From the NCBI GenBank assembly GCA_944383765.1, contig CALWQT010000004.1, positions 111,581 through 175,580 of the forward strand: DNA of 64,000 nt, in the 5' to 3' direction. This document shows, one piece after another, positions 54,007 to 63,319 of this stretch. This DNA is from an uncultured Lachnospiraceae bacterium. GTDB lineage: Bacteria; Bacillota; Clostridia; Lachnospirales; Lachnospiraceae. The notes beneath the pieces were generated by a model. That model did not search any database. It worked only from the letters and a program-made list of their open reading frames with translations, and was not told the DNA's origin. Within the stretch, counting starts at the first letter, position 1. The number at the start of each line of letters is the position of its first letter. Position numbers and translations under genes: made by a program.

Positions 54007-54771
54007 ATGGCACAGGTGAAGATGAATGGAATGGTAAAAAGCCAGGAAAAACTGGCTTCCGGCGTTTACAGTATGTGGATAGAAGCACCTCAGATTGCGG
54101 AACAGGCTGTGGCGGGACAGTTTATTTCCGTATATACGAAAGATCCTTCCAGATTGCTGCCAAGACCGATCAGCCTTTGCGAAATAGACCGGGAAGCTGG
54201 AGCAATCCGCATTGTGTATCGTGTGGTAGGAGCAGGGACCAGTGAATTTTCGTGCTATAAGGAAGGCGATTCGATTGAAGTAATGGGACCTTTGGGGAAT
54301 GGCTTTCCTCTGAAAGAAAAAAGAGCTTTTTTGATCGGAGGAGGCATAGGAATTCCGCCTATGCTGGAATTGGCAAAGGAACTGAACTGTGAGAAAACAG
54401 CGGTACTGGGATACCGCGATGAGTTATTCCTGGAAAAGGAACTTGGTTCTTACAGTAAGGTGTATGTGGCAACAGAAGATGGGAGTGCGGGAACAAAAGG
54501 CAATGTATTGGATGCAATCCGGGAAGGAAATCTTGAAGCTGATATTATTTATGCCTGCGGCCCTACGCCAATGCTCCGGGCTGTAAAAGAATATGCAGCA
54601 GAAAAAGGAATAGAGTGTTATCTTTCCCTGGAAGAAAAGATGGCCTGCGGAATAGGAGCATGTCTGGCATGCGTGTGCCAGTCGAAAGAGGTAGATCATC
54701 ATTCCCATGTTCACAACAAGAGAATCTGCAAAGATGGTCCGGTGTTTGCGGCTGAGGAGGTGGAACTCTGA
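54007..54771 (+). CDS. pyrK: Dihydroorotate dehydrogenase B, electron transfer subunit
   Basis: The 254-residue flavoprotein passes electrons from PyrD to NAD+. RLLPRPISLCEI is the FAD-binding motif, GGGIGIPPMLELA the NAD motif, and the [2Fe-2S] ligands are in KMACGIGACLACVCQ with a later Cys in KRICKDGPVF. Its stop overlaps the pyrD start (TGATG). With PyrD it forms the class 1B enzyme typical of Gram-positive anaerobes. Confidence 0.95.
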   Translation: MAQVKMNGMVKSQEKLASGVYSMWIEAPQIAEQAVAGQFISVYTKDPSRLLPRPISLCEIDREAGAIRIVYRVVGAGTSEFSCYKEGDSIEVMGPLGNGFPLKEKRAFLIGGGIGIPPMLELAKELNCEKTAVLGYRDELFLEKELGSYSKVYVATEDGSAGTKGNVLDAIREGNLEADIIYACGPTPMLRAVKEYAAEKGIECYLSLEEKMACGIGACLACVCQSKEVDHHSHVHNKRICKDGPVFAAEEVEL

Positions 54772-55673
54772 TGAATACGAAGGTGACAATAGCGGGAGTA
54801 GAGTTGAAAAATCCTGTGATGACGGCTTCCGGAACGTTTGGTTCAGGTGCAGAGTACGGAGAAATGGTAGACTTAAACCGATTGGGAGCAGTGGTGACAA
54901 AAGGAGTTGCCAATGTACCGTGGGAAGGTAATCCGACTCCCAGGATAGCGGAAGTCTACGGAGGAATGCTCAATGCCATTGGCCTGCAGAATCCGGGGAT
55001 TGATGTGTTTGTTCAGAGGGATATCCCGTTTTTAAGGCAGTATGATACGAAAATCATCGTGAATGTATGCGGAAAGACCACGGAAGATTATGTGGCGGTA
55101 GTGGAACGGCTTGGCGATGAGGATGTTGACATGTTGGAAATCAACATTTCCTGTCCCAATGTGAAAGAAGGCGGAATTGCGTTTGGACAGGACCCCAAAG
55201 CGGTGGAAGCCATTACAAAAGAAGTGAAGCGTTATGCAAAACAGCCGGTGATCATGAAGCTGAGTCCAAATGTGACGGATATCGGGGTGATGGCGAAAGC
55301 AGCTGAAGCAGGAGGAGCTGATGCCCTGTCACTGATCAATACACTGACGGGGATGAAGATAGATATTCATAAGCGGAGATTTGCTCTTGCCAATAAGACA
55401 GGAGGATTTTCCGGTCCGGCTGTAAAGCCTGTAGCGGTACGCATGGTATATCAGGTGGCAAATGCGGTAAAACTTCCTATTATTGGTATGGGAGGAATTG
55501 CTACGGCAGAGGATGCCATAGAATTTATCCTGGCTGGAGCTACTGCGGTTTCTGTGGGTACGGCTAACTTTTTTAACCCGTATGCTACCATGGAAATTGT
55601 TCAGGGAATAGAAGCTTATATGGAAAAATACGGAGTGAAAGACATAAAAGAGCTGATCGGAGCAGTGCGTTGA
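54771..55673 (+). CDS. pyrD: Dihydroorotate dehydrogenase B, catalytic subunit
   Basis: The 300-residue FMN enzyme oxidises dihydroorotate to orotate. NPVMTASGTFGSG, EINISCPNVKEGG with the catalytic Cys of class 1 enzymes, MKLSPNVTDIG and GMGGIATAEDAIEF are the defining motifs. The ATG overlaps the pyrK stop, so the subunits are translated in step. Confidence 0.96.
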   Translation: MNTKVTIAGVELKNPVMTASGTFGSGAEYGEMVDLNRLGAVVTKGVANVPWEGNPTPRIAEVYGGMLNAIGLQNPGIDVFVQRDIPFLRQYDTKIIVNVCGKTTEDYVAVVERLGDEDVDMLEINISCPNVKEGGIAFGQDPKAVEAITKEVKRYAKQPVIMKLSPNVTDIGVMAKAAEAGGADALSLINTLTGMKIDIHKRRFALANKTGGFSGPAVKPVAVRMVYQVANAVKLPIIGMGGIATAEDAIEFILAGATAVSVGTANFFNPYATMEIVQGIEAYMEKYGVKDIKELIGAVR

Positions 55674-55716
55674 TGATGGCAGTATCAATGCTGGAAAAAT
55701 AAGGAGGTCTGACCAT

Positions 55717-56391
55717 ATGGAACAGTATAAGAAAGAATTTATTGAGTTTATGATAGACTGTGAGGTTCTTAAATTTGGAGATTTTGTGACAAAAAGCGGC
55801 AGGAAGACTCCGTTTTTTGTGAACACAGGATTTTACCGTACCGGTGCTCAGCTGCGCAGGCTGGGTGAATACTATGCAAAAGCGATTGCGAATACGTTCG
55901 GTACAGAATTTGATGTATTGTTTGGACCGGCTTATAAAGGAATTCCGCTGACTGTAGCAGCCAGCATGGCTCTCAGTGAGCATTATGGTGCGGATATCCG
56001 TTATTGTTCCAACAGGAAGGAAGTAAAAGACCATGGAGATAAAGGAATCCTTCTTGGAAGTCCTATCAATGATGGGGACAAAGTAGTCATCATTGAGGAT
56101 GTCACCACTGCCGGAACATCCATTCATGAGACACTTCCTATCATTAAGGCCCAGGGAAAAGTAGATGTGCTGGGATTGGTGGTTTCTGTAGACAGAATGG
56201 AAAGAGGACAGGGAGAAAAGTCTGCTTTAAAAGAGATTGAAGAGCAGTTTGGTTTTAAGACGACGGCTATCGTGACCATGGCGGATGTAGTAGAACACCT
56301 TTATAATAAGGAGTATAAAGGAAGAGTTATCATTGATGACAGTCTGAAAGCAGCGATTGACGCATATTATGACCAGTATGGTGTAAAATAG
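55717..56391 (+). CDS. pyrE: Orotate phosphoribosyltransferase
   Basis: The 224-residue enzyme joins orotate and PRPP to form OMP. FGPAYKGIPLTVAA and VVIIEDVTTAGTSI are the conserved PRPP-binding motifs, with KDHGDKGILLG as the flexible loop. AAGGAGG precedes the ATG. A 49-residue membrane protein gene follows 12 bases later and a terminator ends the operon. Confidence 0.95.
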   Translation: MEQYKKEFIEFMIDCEVLKFGDFVTKSGRKTPFFVNTGFYRTGAQLRRLGEYYAKAIANTFGTEFDVLFGPAYKGIPLTVAASMALSEHYGADIRYCSNRKEVKDHGDKGILLGSPINDGDKVVIIEDVTTAGTSIHETLPIIKAQGKVDVLGLVVSVDRMERGQGEKSALKEIEEQFGFKTTAIVTMADVVEHLYNKEYKGRVIIDDSLKAAIDAYYDQYGVK

Positions 56392-56403
56392 GAGTGGTGC
56401 CAA

Positions 56404-56553
56404 ATGGAAAAAGTTTATAAGACTATGAGAAATACCGGCGTCAGCAATATTGTCATCGGTGCCGTTATCCTGACAGCAGGGATCGCAGTGGGAGTGATGG
56501 CGATTATCAGTGGTGCCGTGCTGCTGAAGAGAAAATCGGAAATTACATTTTAA
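56404..56553 (+). CDS. Small membrane protein at the end of the pyr operon
   Basis: This 49-residue product starts at ATG 56404, with AGGAGTGG nine bases upstream, and stops at TAA 56551-56553. It has a short basic N-terminus (MEKVYKTMRNTG), one long hydrophobic segment (about residues 15-41, IVIGAVILTAGIAVGVMAII) and a basic tail ending KRKSEITF. Two half-helices separated by Gly may form a hairpin. The strong ribosome site and its place between pyrE and a terminator argue it is real. Its function is unknown. Confidence 0.72.
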   Translation: MEKVYKTMRNTGVSNIVIGAVILTAGIAVGVMAIISGAVLLKRKSEITF

Positions 56554-56568
56554 AATCGGACAAGGCAG

Positions 56569-56606
56569 AAAAGGGGCGGATCTGCGAATCGCAACGCCCC
56601 TTTTTT
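56569..56606 (+). terminator. Rho-independent terminator of the pyr operon
   Basis: AAAAGGGGCG and CGCCCCTTTT form a 10-bp stem, with a GCGA..TCGC-like inner pairing, followed by six T residues. Confidence 0.9.
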
Positions 56607-56663
56607 GCCTGTGTCTGAATAAGAAACTGCAGGTTTTGCCTGATGATGTGGAGTTTGTGATAT

Positions 56664-57137
56664 ATGATTCGTAATACTACGAAAAAACAGAAAATGGGTT
56701 GGGTGATCCTGATCCTTTATATGATAGGAGTAGCATATTTCATGTTTTTTGCCGAGTCTTTTGACAGACTTGATGTAAGACAGGAGTATCACTATAATTT
56801 GGTTTTGTTTAAGGAAATAAAAAGATTTTTCATATACCGGGAACAGCTGGGGATGAAAGCATTCTTTTTAAATATATTTGGAAATATGATTGGTTTTATG
56901 CCATTTGGATTTTTTCTTCCAGTCGTCAGCAGAAGGAGCCGGAAATGGTATAATACGGTTTTGCTCAGCTTTATCTTCAGTTTATGTATTGAAGTGGCCC
57001 AGCTGATACTGAGGGTGGGAAGCTTTGATGTAGATGATATGGTACTGAATACGATTGGAGGCGCGCTGGGGTTTATTGCTTATCGTTTTGTGCAGAAATA
57101 TCGAAGGAGGCGGATGAATGGAAAGAGGAGAACATAA
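56664..57137 (+). CDS. VanZ-family membrane protein
   Basis: The 157-residue protein has four predicted helices and the VanZ pattern: ILILYMIGVAYFMFF, NIFGNMIGFMPFGFFLP, FIFSLCIEVAQLILRVGSFDVDDMVLNTIGG with the conserved acidic residues. VanZ proteins give low teicoplanin resistance in the van cluster but most homologues have unknown roles. Its last 20 bases overlap the next gene, indicating co-translation. Confidence 0.9.
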   Translation: MIRNTTKKQKMGWVILILYMIGVAYFMFFAESFDRLDVRQEYHYNLVLFKEIKRFFIYREQLGMKAFFLNIFGNMIGFMPFGFFLPVVSRRSRKWYNTVLLSFIFSLCIEVAQLILRVGSFDVDDMVLNTIGGALGFIAYRFVQKYRRRRMNGKRRT

Positions 57138-57441
57138 AATCTCTTATGTCAGGAAGCCGTTTGCAAAAAGGAGTTTTATGGCAGCGATCCTTACAGGAGC
57201 AGCGTCGTTTCTGGGGATTCTTGGAGTTTATCTGGCTGTGGCAGGGAATGGCAATGCAGGTTTGTATGTGGCGGCTATAGGATTTGGCAGTCTGCTGTTT
57301 TCTGTAGTGGGACTGTGGTATGCCTGGCTGTCTTTTCTGGAAAGAAGTAAAAATTACATACTGGCCCGTATTTCAGTAGGGATCAGCGGAGTATGGGCAG
57401 TATTCTGGATATGTCTGATAATAGTTGGGTTGAAAGGATGA
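57118..57441 (+). CDS. Small membrane protein (DUF6142-like)
   Basis: The 107-residue protein begins with a basic segment (ERGEHKISYVRKPFAKRSF) and has three hydrophobic helices: AAILTGAASFLGILGVYLAV, GLYVAAIGFGSLLFSVVGLWYAWLSF and ISVGISGVWAVFWICLIIVGL. It resembles a family of small membrane proteins annotated DUF6142 in Lachnospiraceae, but I recall this only by pattern. The ATG overlaps the end of the VanZ gene and the M29 aminopeptidase gene follows six bases after its stop. Confidence 0.72.
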   Translation: MERGEHKISYVRKPFAKRSFMAAILTGAASFLGILGVYLAVAGNGNAGLYVAAIGFGSLLFSVVGLWYAWLSFLERSKNYILARISVGISGVWAVFWICLIIVGLKG

Positions 57442-57447
57442 TGAAAT

Positions 57448-59568
57448 ATGAAACAATATCACGGAGAGTCAGCTGATGCAGTGGTAAGGGAACGGTATGC
57501 CCTTTCCATGGAACGGATTTCTGGAATCAGGGAGGAGGAGGCAGTAGCAGCCTCCTTTCTTGATTATTTCAGGAAAATGGCAGAGTTTGTAGAACTGGTG
57601 GGGAAAGTTTTTCAGGATCTGGAAGCAGGAGTAGAATATTCTCTGGAAGAATGGGAAAAAAGAAATCAGGAATTGTATCAGGATATTCTGCCGGAAAATT
57701 ATGAGAAGAGTTATGGGAATCCGGCCTATGCGGTAGAACGTCTTGGGGAACCGTATGGACAGCAGTTGTCATTTTTATATACCCAGCTGCGGGGAGAGAT
57801 TCCAATGGCGTATGAAGGACGACTGGAAGAAATGACAGCTGTCCAGGAAACATTGATTGAGATTTATAATCTGTTTGTCATGGCAAAGGCAGATGGAGAA
57901 GCGTTGCCTCAGAATCAGGTGGAAGACGGTGCCAGAACAGAGTATCTGCCTGGGGAAGACCAGGTCAGGGAGGCGCTTTACTGGTATGTGAGTGATTACT
58001 GTGATAAGACGGTGGAGAGGCGGATAAGGGAATGTCTGGATCCGTCCCTGACGTTCGCTAAGGATATTATTATGAAATCCGATCTGTCGGATTTACGGTA
58101 TCTTTACCGTTTTGGAGAGTATATATCGGACGGGGAAAAGAAAATTGCAGCTTTTTTAAACAGCCTTCCGGAAGAAACCATTGGACTTATGGCAGATACG
58201 TATACAGAAGGGTTCCGGAAAGGATTTGAAGTAATGCGTCGGGATCTGTCCAGGAAACATACGGTAATCATCCGTTATGAACTGGGATTTGAGAGAATGA
58301 TCCGGAAAGCAGTGGAAAATTTCCGCAGTATGGGACTGGAACCGATTTTTTACCGTACGGCTGTCCATTCCATCAATACCAGTTCCGGAAGAAAGGTGGG
58401 TTATCATTCTGCAGGACCTAACCGGCAATACGATTATGATCATCGGTTTGACCAGGCCCTGTATCTGGACAAAGCGCTGGCAGACAGGAAAATAGGAGTT
58501 TTAAAGAAAGCCTATGAAACATACAGGAAAGAAGCGGGAGACTGTGCAGGACCGGCAGTAGTGGAAACCTTTGGACAGGAAGAATTCCAGCCGGTAAATA
58601 AAAAGGAATGTTTTTCCCTTTCGGAAAAACAGGAGAAGCTTCAGCGGTCAATGACCAGTGAAAATGCCAGGATTTCCCAGCAGTATATGCCTGGGGACGA
58701 GACGAGCTTTACGATCATTGCATTTCCGGTGCCGGATATTGGAGAGGCGTTTGAGGAGATTTTCAAAGAAACCATACGGATCAATACCCTGGATTATGAA
58801 GCATATAAGTCCATGCAGCAGACACTCATTGATGTGCTGGATCAGGCAGAATCGGTAGTCATCACCGGGGGAGAGGGAAATGAAACAAGTCTTACTGTCC
58901 GGCTTCACCATCTGGAGAACCGGGAAAAGGAGACAAATTTTGAAAACTGTGTGGCAGATGTGAACATCCCGGTAGGAGAGGTGTTTACGTCTCCTGTGCT
59001 GAAAGGGACCAGCGGCCTTCTTCATGTAAATCGTGTCTATATTGGGGATTTTCAGTTCCAGCATTTAAAAATGAAATTTGAAGACGGGATGGTAACGGAA
59101 TATTCCTGTGAGAATTTCCCTGATCCGGAAGAAGGACGGCGTCTGGTAAAGCAGGTGATCATGAAAAATCATGATACCTTGCCTATGGGTGAGTTTGCCA
59201 TAGGGACCAATACGTCAGCCTATCGTATGGCAGAGACTTATGGGATAACCGAAAAGTTGCCTATTCTGATCGCGGAAAAAATGGGGCCTCATTTTGCTGT
59301 GGGAGATACCTGTTACAGCTGGGCGGAAGATTCTCCGGTCTACAATCCCAATGGGAAAGAAATGGTTGCCAGAGATAATGAAATCTCAGTTTTGCGGAGA
59401 GAAGATCTGTCACAGGCTTACTTTAACTGTCATACGGATATTACGATTCCGTATAAAGAACTGGGAGATATTACTGCTGTTTTCCCGGATGGAACCAGGC
59501 AGGATATTATAAAAAATGGGAAATTTGCGGTACCAGGAGCAGAAGCGTTGAATGAGCCTTTGAAATAG
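57448..59568 (+). CDS. M29-type metalloaminopeptidase with a long N-terminal extension
   Basis: This 706-residue protein has a C-terminal part (about residues 270-706) matching M29 aminopeptidases (AmpS/PepS). The metal-ligand candidates are Glu511 in NIPVGEVF, Glu582 in MGEFAIGTN, Glu610 and His615 in AEKMGPHFAVG, and His662/Asp664 in CHTDITIPY; their order and spacing fit the family. Ordinary members are about 410 residues. The first 250-270 residues are extra: acidic, helical, with no recognised domain. There is no signal peptide, so it is cytoplasmic. It shares an operon with the VanZ and DUF6142-like genes. Its substrate is unknown. Confidence 0.78.
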   Translation: MKQYHGESADAVVRERYALSMERISGIREEEAVAASFLDYFRKMAEFVELVGKVFQDLEAGVEYSLEEWEKRNQELYQDILPENYEKSYGNPAYAVERLGEPYGQQLSFLYTQLRGEIPMAYEGRLEEMTAVQETLIEIYNLFVMAKADGEALPQNQVEDGARTEYLPGEDQVREALYWYVSDYCDKTVERRIRECLDPSLTFAKDIIMKSDLSDLRYLYRFGEYISDGEKKIAAFLNSLPEETIGLMADTYTEGFRKGFEVMRRDLSRKHTVIIRYELGFERMIRKAVENFRSMGLEPIFYRTAVHSINTSSGRKVGYHSAGPNRQYDYDHRFDQALYLDKALADRKIGVLKKAYETYRKEAGDCAGPAVVETFGQEEFQPVNKKECFSLSEKQEKLQRSMTSENARISQQYMPGDETSFTIIAFPVPDIGEAFEEIFKETIRINTLDYEAYKSMQQTLIDVLDQAESVVITGGEGNETSLTVRLHHLENREKETNFENCVADVNIPVGEVFTSPVLKGTSGLLHVNRVYIGDFQFQHLKMKFEDGMVTEYSCENFPDPEEGRRLVKQVIMKNHDTLPMGEFAIGTNTSAYRMAETYGITEKLPILIAEKMGPHFAVGDTCYSWAEDSPVYNPNGKEMVARDNEISVLRREDLSQAYFNCHTDITIPYKELGDITAVFPDGTRQDIIKNGKFAVPGAEALNEPLK

Positions 59569-59582
59569 AGGAGAAACATCTA

Positions 59583-59611
59583 TTGACTTTGATCAGGAAA
59601 CCTAGTAGTAT
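59583..59611 (+). promoter_or_regulatory. Candidate promoter of the pur operon
   Basis: TTGACT, a 17-base spacer and TAGTAT overlap the first arm of the inverted repeat at 59609-59655. A second TATAAT in the repeat's right arm (59646-59651) lacks a well-placed -35. Confidence 0.5.
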
Positions 59612-59655
59612 TATTATAAGTAATGGTTGATTGATAAAAATTACTTATAATAATA
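59609..59655. repeat. 16-bp perfect inverted repeat before purE
   Basis: TATTATTATAAGTAAT (59609-59624) and ATTACTTATAATAATA (59640-59655) are perfect reverse complements with a 15-base spacer. It lies at the likely pur operon promoter, about 50 bases before purE, and looks like an operator or a leader hairpin. No T-tract follows, so it is not a standard terminator. Confidence 0.85.
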
Positions 59656-59705
59656 GCTAATAAAAAACAAGAGATTTGCTGATGAATGAAAAGGAGAAAT
59701 GTACG

Positions 59706-60224
59706 ATGGCAAAAGTAGGCATTGTTATGGGAAGCGATTCTGATATGCCGGTGATGGCTCAGGCTGCAGATGTTCTGAAAAAGCTGGGAGTGGAATTTGA
59801 GATGACGATCATTTCTGCTCACAGAGAACCGGATGTGTTTTTTCAGTACGGAAAGTCAGCTGAAGAAAAAGGATATAAAGTGATCATTGCGGGAGCCGGA
59901 AAGGCGGCTCATCTGCCGGGAATGTGCGCCGCTCTGTTCCCTATGCCTGTCATCGGCATTCCTATGAAGACCTCTGACCTTGGCGGAGTGGATTCCCTGT
60001 ATTCCATTGTACAGATGCCATCTGGTATTCCGGTGGCAACCGTGGCAATCAATGGAGGCACCAATGCGGGAATCCTGGCAGCTAAGATATTAGCAACTTC
60101 TGATCCGGAACTCCTGGAGAGGCTGAAACAGTATTCTGAGAATCTGAAACACGACGTGATGAAAAAGGCAGAAAAATTGGACGAGATAGGATATGAAGCA
60201 TATCTGGATGGGATGAAAAAATAA
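59706..60224 (+). CDS. purE: N5-carboxyaminoimidazole ribonucleotide mutase
   Basis: The 172-residue enzyme rearranges N5-CAIR to CAIR in purine synthesis. [38 protein letters not shown] and [17 protein letters not shown] are class motifs. It opens the purE-purM-purN-purD operon. The frame is open to an ATG ten codons upstream, but AAGGAG and the family N-terminus favour 59706. No purK lies next to it. Confidence 0.95.
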   Translation: MAKVGIVMGSDSDMPVMAQAADVLKKLGVEFEMTIISAHREPDVFFQYGKSAEEKGYKVIIAGAGKAAHLPGMCAALFPMPVIGIPMKTSDLGGVDSLYSIVQMPSGIPVATVAINGGTNAGILAAKILATSDPELLERLKQYSENLKHDVMKKAEKLDEIGYEAYLDGMKK

Positions 60225-60255
60225 AACAGTCTGCAGGAAAACGGAGGAAGAAGAT

Positions 60256-61287
60256 ATGGATTACAAGAATGCGGGAGTCGACATTGAAGCTGGATATCAG
60301 GCAGTTCAGCTGATGAAAAAACACGTTCAGGGAACCATGAGGCCGGAGGTGCTCGGAGGAATCGGAGGATTTTCCGGGGCATTTTCAGCAAAAGCGTTTA
60401 AAGATATGGAAGAGCCGGTTCTTCTTTCCGGAACTGACGGAGTGGGAACGAAACTGAAACTGGCATTTTTGATGGACCGGCATGATACGGTAGGAATTGA
60501 CTGCGTTGCCATGTGTGTGAACGATGTGGCATGTGCTGGTGGAGAACCGTTATTTTTCCTGGATTATATCGCCTGTGGAAAACAGGTGCCGGAAAAGATT
60601 GCTACCATTGTTGCAGGTGTAGCAGAAGGATGCAGACAGTCAGAGGCAGCTCTTATTGGAGGAGAAACTGCAGAAATGCCAGGATTTTATCCGGTAGATG
60701 AATACGACCTGGCTGGATTTGCAGTAGGTGTGGTAGATAAAAAGGACCTGATAACAGGGGAAGAGCTGGAAGCCGGAGATGTATTGATCGGCATGGCTTC
60801 TTCCGGTGTACATAGCAATGGATTTTCCCTGGTGCGTAAAGTATTTGAGAAAGAGATGACCAAGGAAGGCCTGAATACTTATTATGAAGAACTGGGAAAG
60901 ACCCTTGGAGAGACTCTTCTGGCTCCCACCAAAATCTATGTAAAAGCCCTGAAGGCGGTAAAGGAATCGGGAGTGAGAGTAAAAGCCTGCAGTCACATTA
61001 CCGGAGGTGGCTTTTATGAGAATGTGCCCAGGATGCTGAAAGACGGTATCAGGGCTGTGATCCGGAAAGACAGCTATCCGGTACCTCCTATTTTTGCTTT
61101 GATGGCAGAAAAAGGGGAAATCGAGGAAAAGGTCATGTATAATACCTTTAATATGGGAATCGGTATGATCGTGGCAGTGAATCCGGCTGATGCGGAAAAG
61201 ACAATGGAAGCCATGAAAGCCGCAGGAGAAACCCCTTATGTGATCGGTTCTCTGGAAGCCGGCGAGAAAGGTGTGGATTTATGCTGA
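60256..61287 (+). CDS. purM: Phosphoribosylformylglycinamidine cyclo-ligase (AIR synthetase)
   Basis: The 343-residue enzyme closes FGAM to AIR with [54 protein letters not shown] and [14 protein letters not shown] are the conserved segments. ACGGAGGAAG precedes the ATG. Its last seven bases overlap purN. Confidence 0.96.
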   Translation: MDYKNAGVDIEAGYQAVQLMKKHVQGTMRPEVLGGIGGFSGAFSAKAFKDMEEPVLLSGTDGVGTKLKLAFLMDRHDTVGIDCVAMCVNDVACAGGEPLFFLDYIACGKQVPEKIATIVAGVAEGCRQSEAALIGGETAEMPGFYPVDEYDLAGFAVGVVDKKDLITGEELEAGDVLIGMASSGVHSNGFSLVRKVFEKEMTKEGLNTYYEELGKTLGETLLAPTKIYVKALKAVKESGVRVKACSHITGGGFYENVPRMLKDGIRAVIRKDSYPVPPIFALMAEKGEIEEKVMYNTFNMGIGMIVAVNPADAEKTMEAMKAAGETPYVIGSLEAGEKGVDLC

Positions 61288-61898
61288 GAGTAGGGGTCAT
61301 GGTGTCCGGGGGAGGAACCAATCTTCAGGCTATTCTGGATGCCATAGATGAGGGACGGGTTACCAATGCAGAAGTATCCGTAGTCATCAGTAATAACCCA
61401 GGGGCATATGCTCTGGAACGGGCAAGAAAACACGGAATTCCAGCCATCAGCATTTCTCCGAAACAATTTTCCGACCGGGAGGCATTTCATAAAGCGCTGT
61501 TGGATAAGGTGAGGGAATATCACCTGGACCTGATCGTGCTGGCAGGTTTTCTGGTGACCATTCCGCCGGAAATGATACGGGAGTATCCCAATAAAATCAT
61601 CAATGTCCATCCCTCGTTGATTCCATCGTTCTGCGGAGTAGGATATTATGGACTGAAAGTTCATGAGGCTGCTCTGGCCAGAGGGGTAAAGGTGACGGGA
61701 GCAACGGTGCATATTGTAGATGAAGGAGTGGATTCCGGTCCCATTCTGCTGCAGAAAGCAGTAGAAGTGAAGGAAGGAGATACGCCGGAAATCTTGCAGC
61801 GGAGAGTAATGGAGGAAGCGGAGTGGAAGATCCTTCCGGAAGCGATTCATCAGATAGCCAATGGAAGATTGGGAAAAGGAGAAAGGAGCAGTTCATGA
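61281..61898 (+). CDS. purN: Phosphoribosylglycinamide formyltransferase
   Basis: The 205-residue folate-dependent enzyme formylates [21 protein letters not shown] binds the substrate phosphate, [11 protein letters not shown] carries the catalytic Asn-His pair, and [10 protein letters not shown] the catalytic Asp. The region after SLIPSF reads [13 protein letters not shown], where most PurN have PGxxAxxxA; this is a mild departure. It overlaps purM by seven bases and purD by four. Confidence 0.94.
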   Translation: MLRVGVMVSGGGTNLQAILDAIDEGRVTNAEVSVVISNNPGAYALERARKHGIPAISISPKQFSDREAFHKALLDKVREYHLDLIVLAGFLVTIPPEMIREYPNKIINVHPSLIPSFCGVGYYGLKVHEAALARGVKVTGATVHIVDEGVDSGPILLQKAVEVKEGDTPEILQRRVMEEAEWKILPEAIHQIANGRLGKGERSSS

Positions 61899-63169
61899 AA
61901 ATTCTTGTAGTAGGAAGCGGGGGACGGGAACATGCAATGATCTGGAAGATTTCCCAGAATCCTCAGGTGGAAAAAATATACTGCGCTCCTGGAAATGGGG
62001 GAATTGCAGGTCTGGCAGAGTGTGTGGCTATCGGAGCCATGGAATTTGAACGGCTGGCAGCTTTTGCGAAAGAGAAAGAAATAGACCTGACTGTTATTGG
62101 AATGGATGATCCCCTATGCGGAGGAATTGTTGATGTTTTTGAACAGAATGGATTAAGAGTGTTCGGACCGAAGAAAGATGCGGCAATCCTGGAAGGTTCC
62201 AAAGCATTTTCCAAACACTTAATGAAAAAATATGGAATTCCTACAGCTGCTTATGAGGTGTTCCGTGATCCGGATGAAGCACTCCGCTATCTGGAAACTG
62301 CGAAAATGCCTATTGTCCTGAAGGCAGATGGACTGGCTTTGGGAAAGGGCGTGCTGATCTGCAAAACCCTTGAGGAAGCCCGTGAAGGGGTGAAGACCCT
62401 GATGCTGGATAAACAGTTTGGTTCCGCTGGTGAAGAGATTGTAATAGAAGAATTCCTGACCGGACGGGAGGTTTCCGTATTATCTTTTGTAGACGGAAAG
62501 ACAATCCGCATTATGACATCAGCCCAGGATCATAAACGGGCAAAAGATGGAGATCAGGGATTAAATACAGGCGGTATGGGAACATTTTCACCTAGCCCGT
62601 TTTATACCAGGGATATAGACCAGTTCTGCCGGGAGCATATCTATCAGAAAACAGTAGATGCCATGAGAATGGAAGGCAGAGAATTTAAGGGAATCATATT
62701 CTTTGGATTGATGCTTACAGAAGATGGTCCTAAAGTGCTGGAATATAATGCCAGATTTGGAGACCCGGAAACACAGGTAGTGCTTCCGAGAATGAAAAAT
62801 GACATTGTCCGTGTATTTGAAGCCTGTGTAGATGGAACCTTGGATCAGATTGAGTTGGAATTTGAGGATAATGCAGCAGTCTGTGTGGTTTTGGCTTCGG
62901 ATGGTTATCCGGAACATTATGAAAAAGGATTCCCCATATCCGGCCTGGAACGTTTTGAAGGGAAAAAGGATTATTTTGCGTTCCATGCAGGAACCCGTCT
63001 GGCAGAGGATGGAACTGTGCTGACAAATGGCGGACGTGTCCTGGGAATCACAGCCTGTGGTGCTGACCTGAAGGAAGCCCGGAAAAAAGCTTATGAAGCT
63101 ACAGAATGGGTAAGATTTTCCAATCAGTATATGAGGCATGATATTGGAAAAGCCATAGATGAAGCGTGA
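61895..63169 (+). CDS. purD: Phosphoribosylamine-glycine ligase
   Basis: The 424-residue ATP-grasp enzyme makes GAR from phosphoribosylamine and glycine. [17 protein letters not shown] is the family start, KADGLALGKGVLIC and EEFLTGREVSVLSFVDG are ATP-grasp elements, and LEYNARFGDPETQ is the conserved metal site. The longer open frame lies within purN; GAAAGGAGC and the ATGA overlap with purN support 61895. It is the last gene of the operon. purF, purL and purH are absent from the window. Confidence 0.96.
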   Translation: MKILVVGSGGREHAMIWKISQNPQVEKIYCAPGNGGIAGLAECVAIGAMEFERLAAFAKEKEIDLTVIGMDDPLCGGIVDVFEQNGLRVFGPKKDAAILEGSKAFSKHLMKKYGIPTAAYEVFRDPDEALRYLETAKMPIVLKADGLALGKGVLICKTLEEAREGVKTLMLDKQFGSAGEEIVIEEFLTGREVSVLSFVDGKTIRIMTSAQDHKRAKDGDQGLNTGGMGTFSPSPFYTRDIDQFCREHIYQKTVDAMRMEGREFKGIIFFGLMLTEDGPKVLEYNARFGDPETQVVLPRMKNDIVRVFEACVDGTLDQIELEFEDNAAVCVVLASDGYPEHYEKGFPISGLERFEGKKDYFAFHAGTRLAEDGTVLTNGGRVLGITACGADLKEARKKAYEATEWVRFSNQYMRHDIGKAIDEA

Positions 63170-63252
63170 CATAATGATGGAAAAGACTTGATTTTTCTTG
63201 ATTTTATGATAAACTGAACAGGTACTTTAGGAAGTACTTCGTTTGATACATT

Positions 63253-63287
63253 ATCGCCAACAAGTGTGTGCTTGTTGGCGATTTTTA
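63253..63287 (+). terminator. Rho-independent terminator after purD
   Basis: ATCGCCAACAAG and CTTGTTGGCGAT form a 12-bp perfect stem with a six-base loop, followed by TTTT. It is 83 bases after purD and could instead belong to a leader of the damaged MATE gene, since AT-rich promoter-like sequence precedes it. Confidence 0.85.
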
Positions 63288-63319
63288 ATCTGTGAGAATA
63301 CAGTGGAGAGGAAATGAAA

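Noticed and set aside
59569..59705. Purine riboswitch before purE
   Set aside because: The leader is too short and lacks the conserved TATA..CCTAA loop and three-way junction elements; only the inverted repeat is present.
62588..63172. 194-residue minus-strand open frame
   Set aside because: It is antisense to purD, without ribosome site, promoter or motifs.
63170..63252. A riboswitch in the region after purD
   Set aside because: A short hairpin (GTACTT/AAGTAC) and the terminator are present, but no known aptamer consensus could be recognised.
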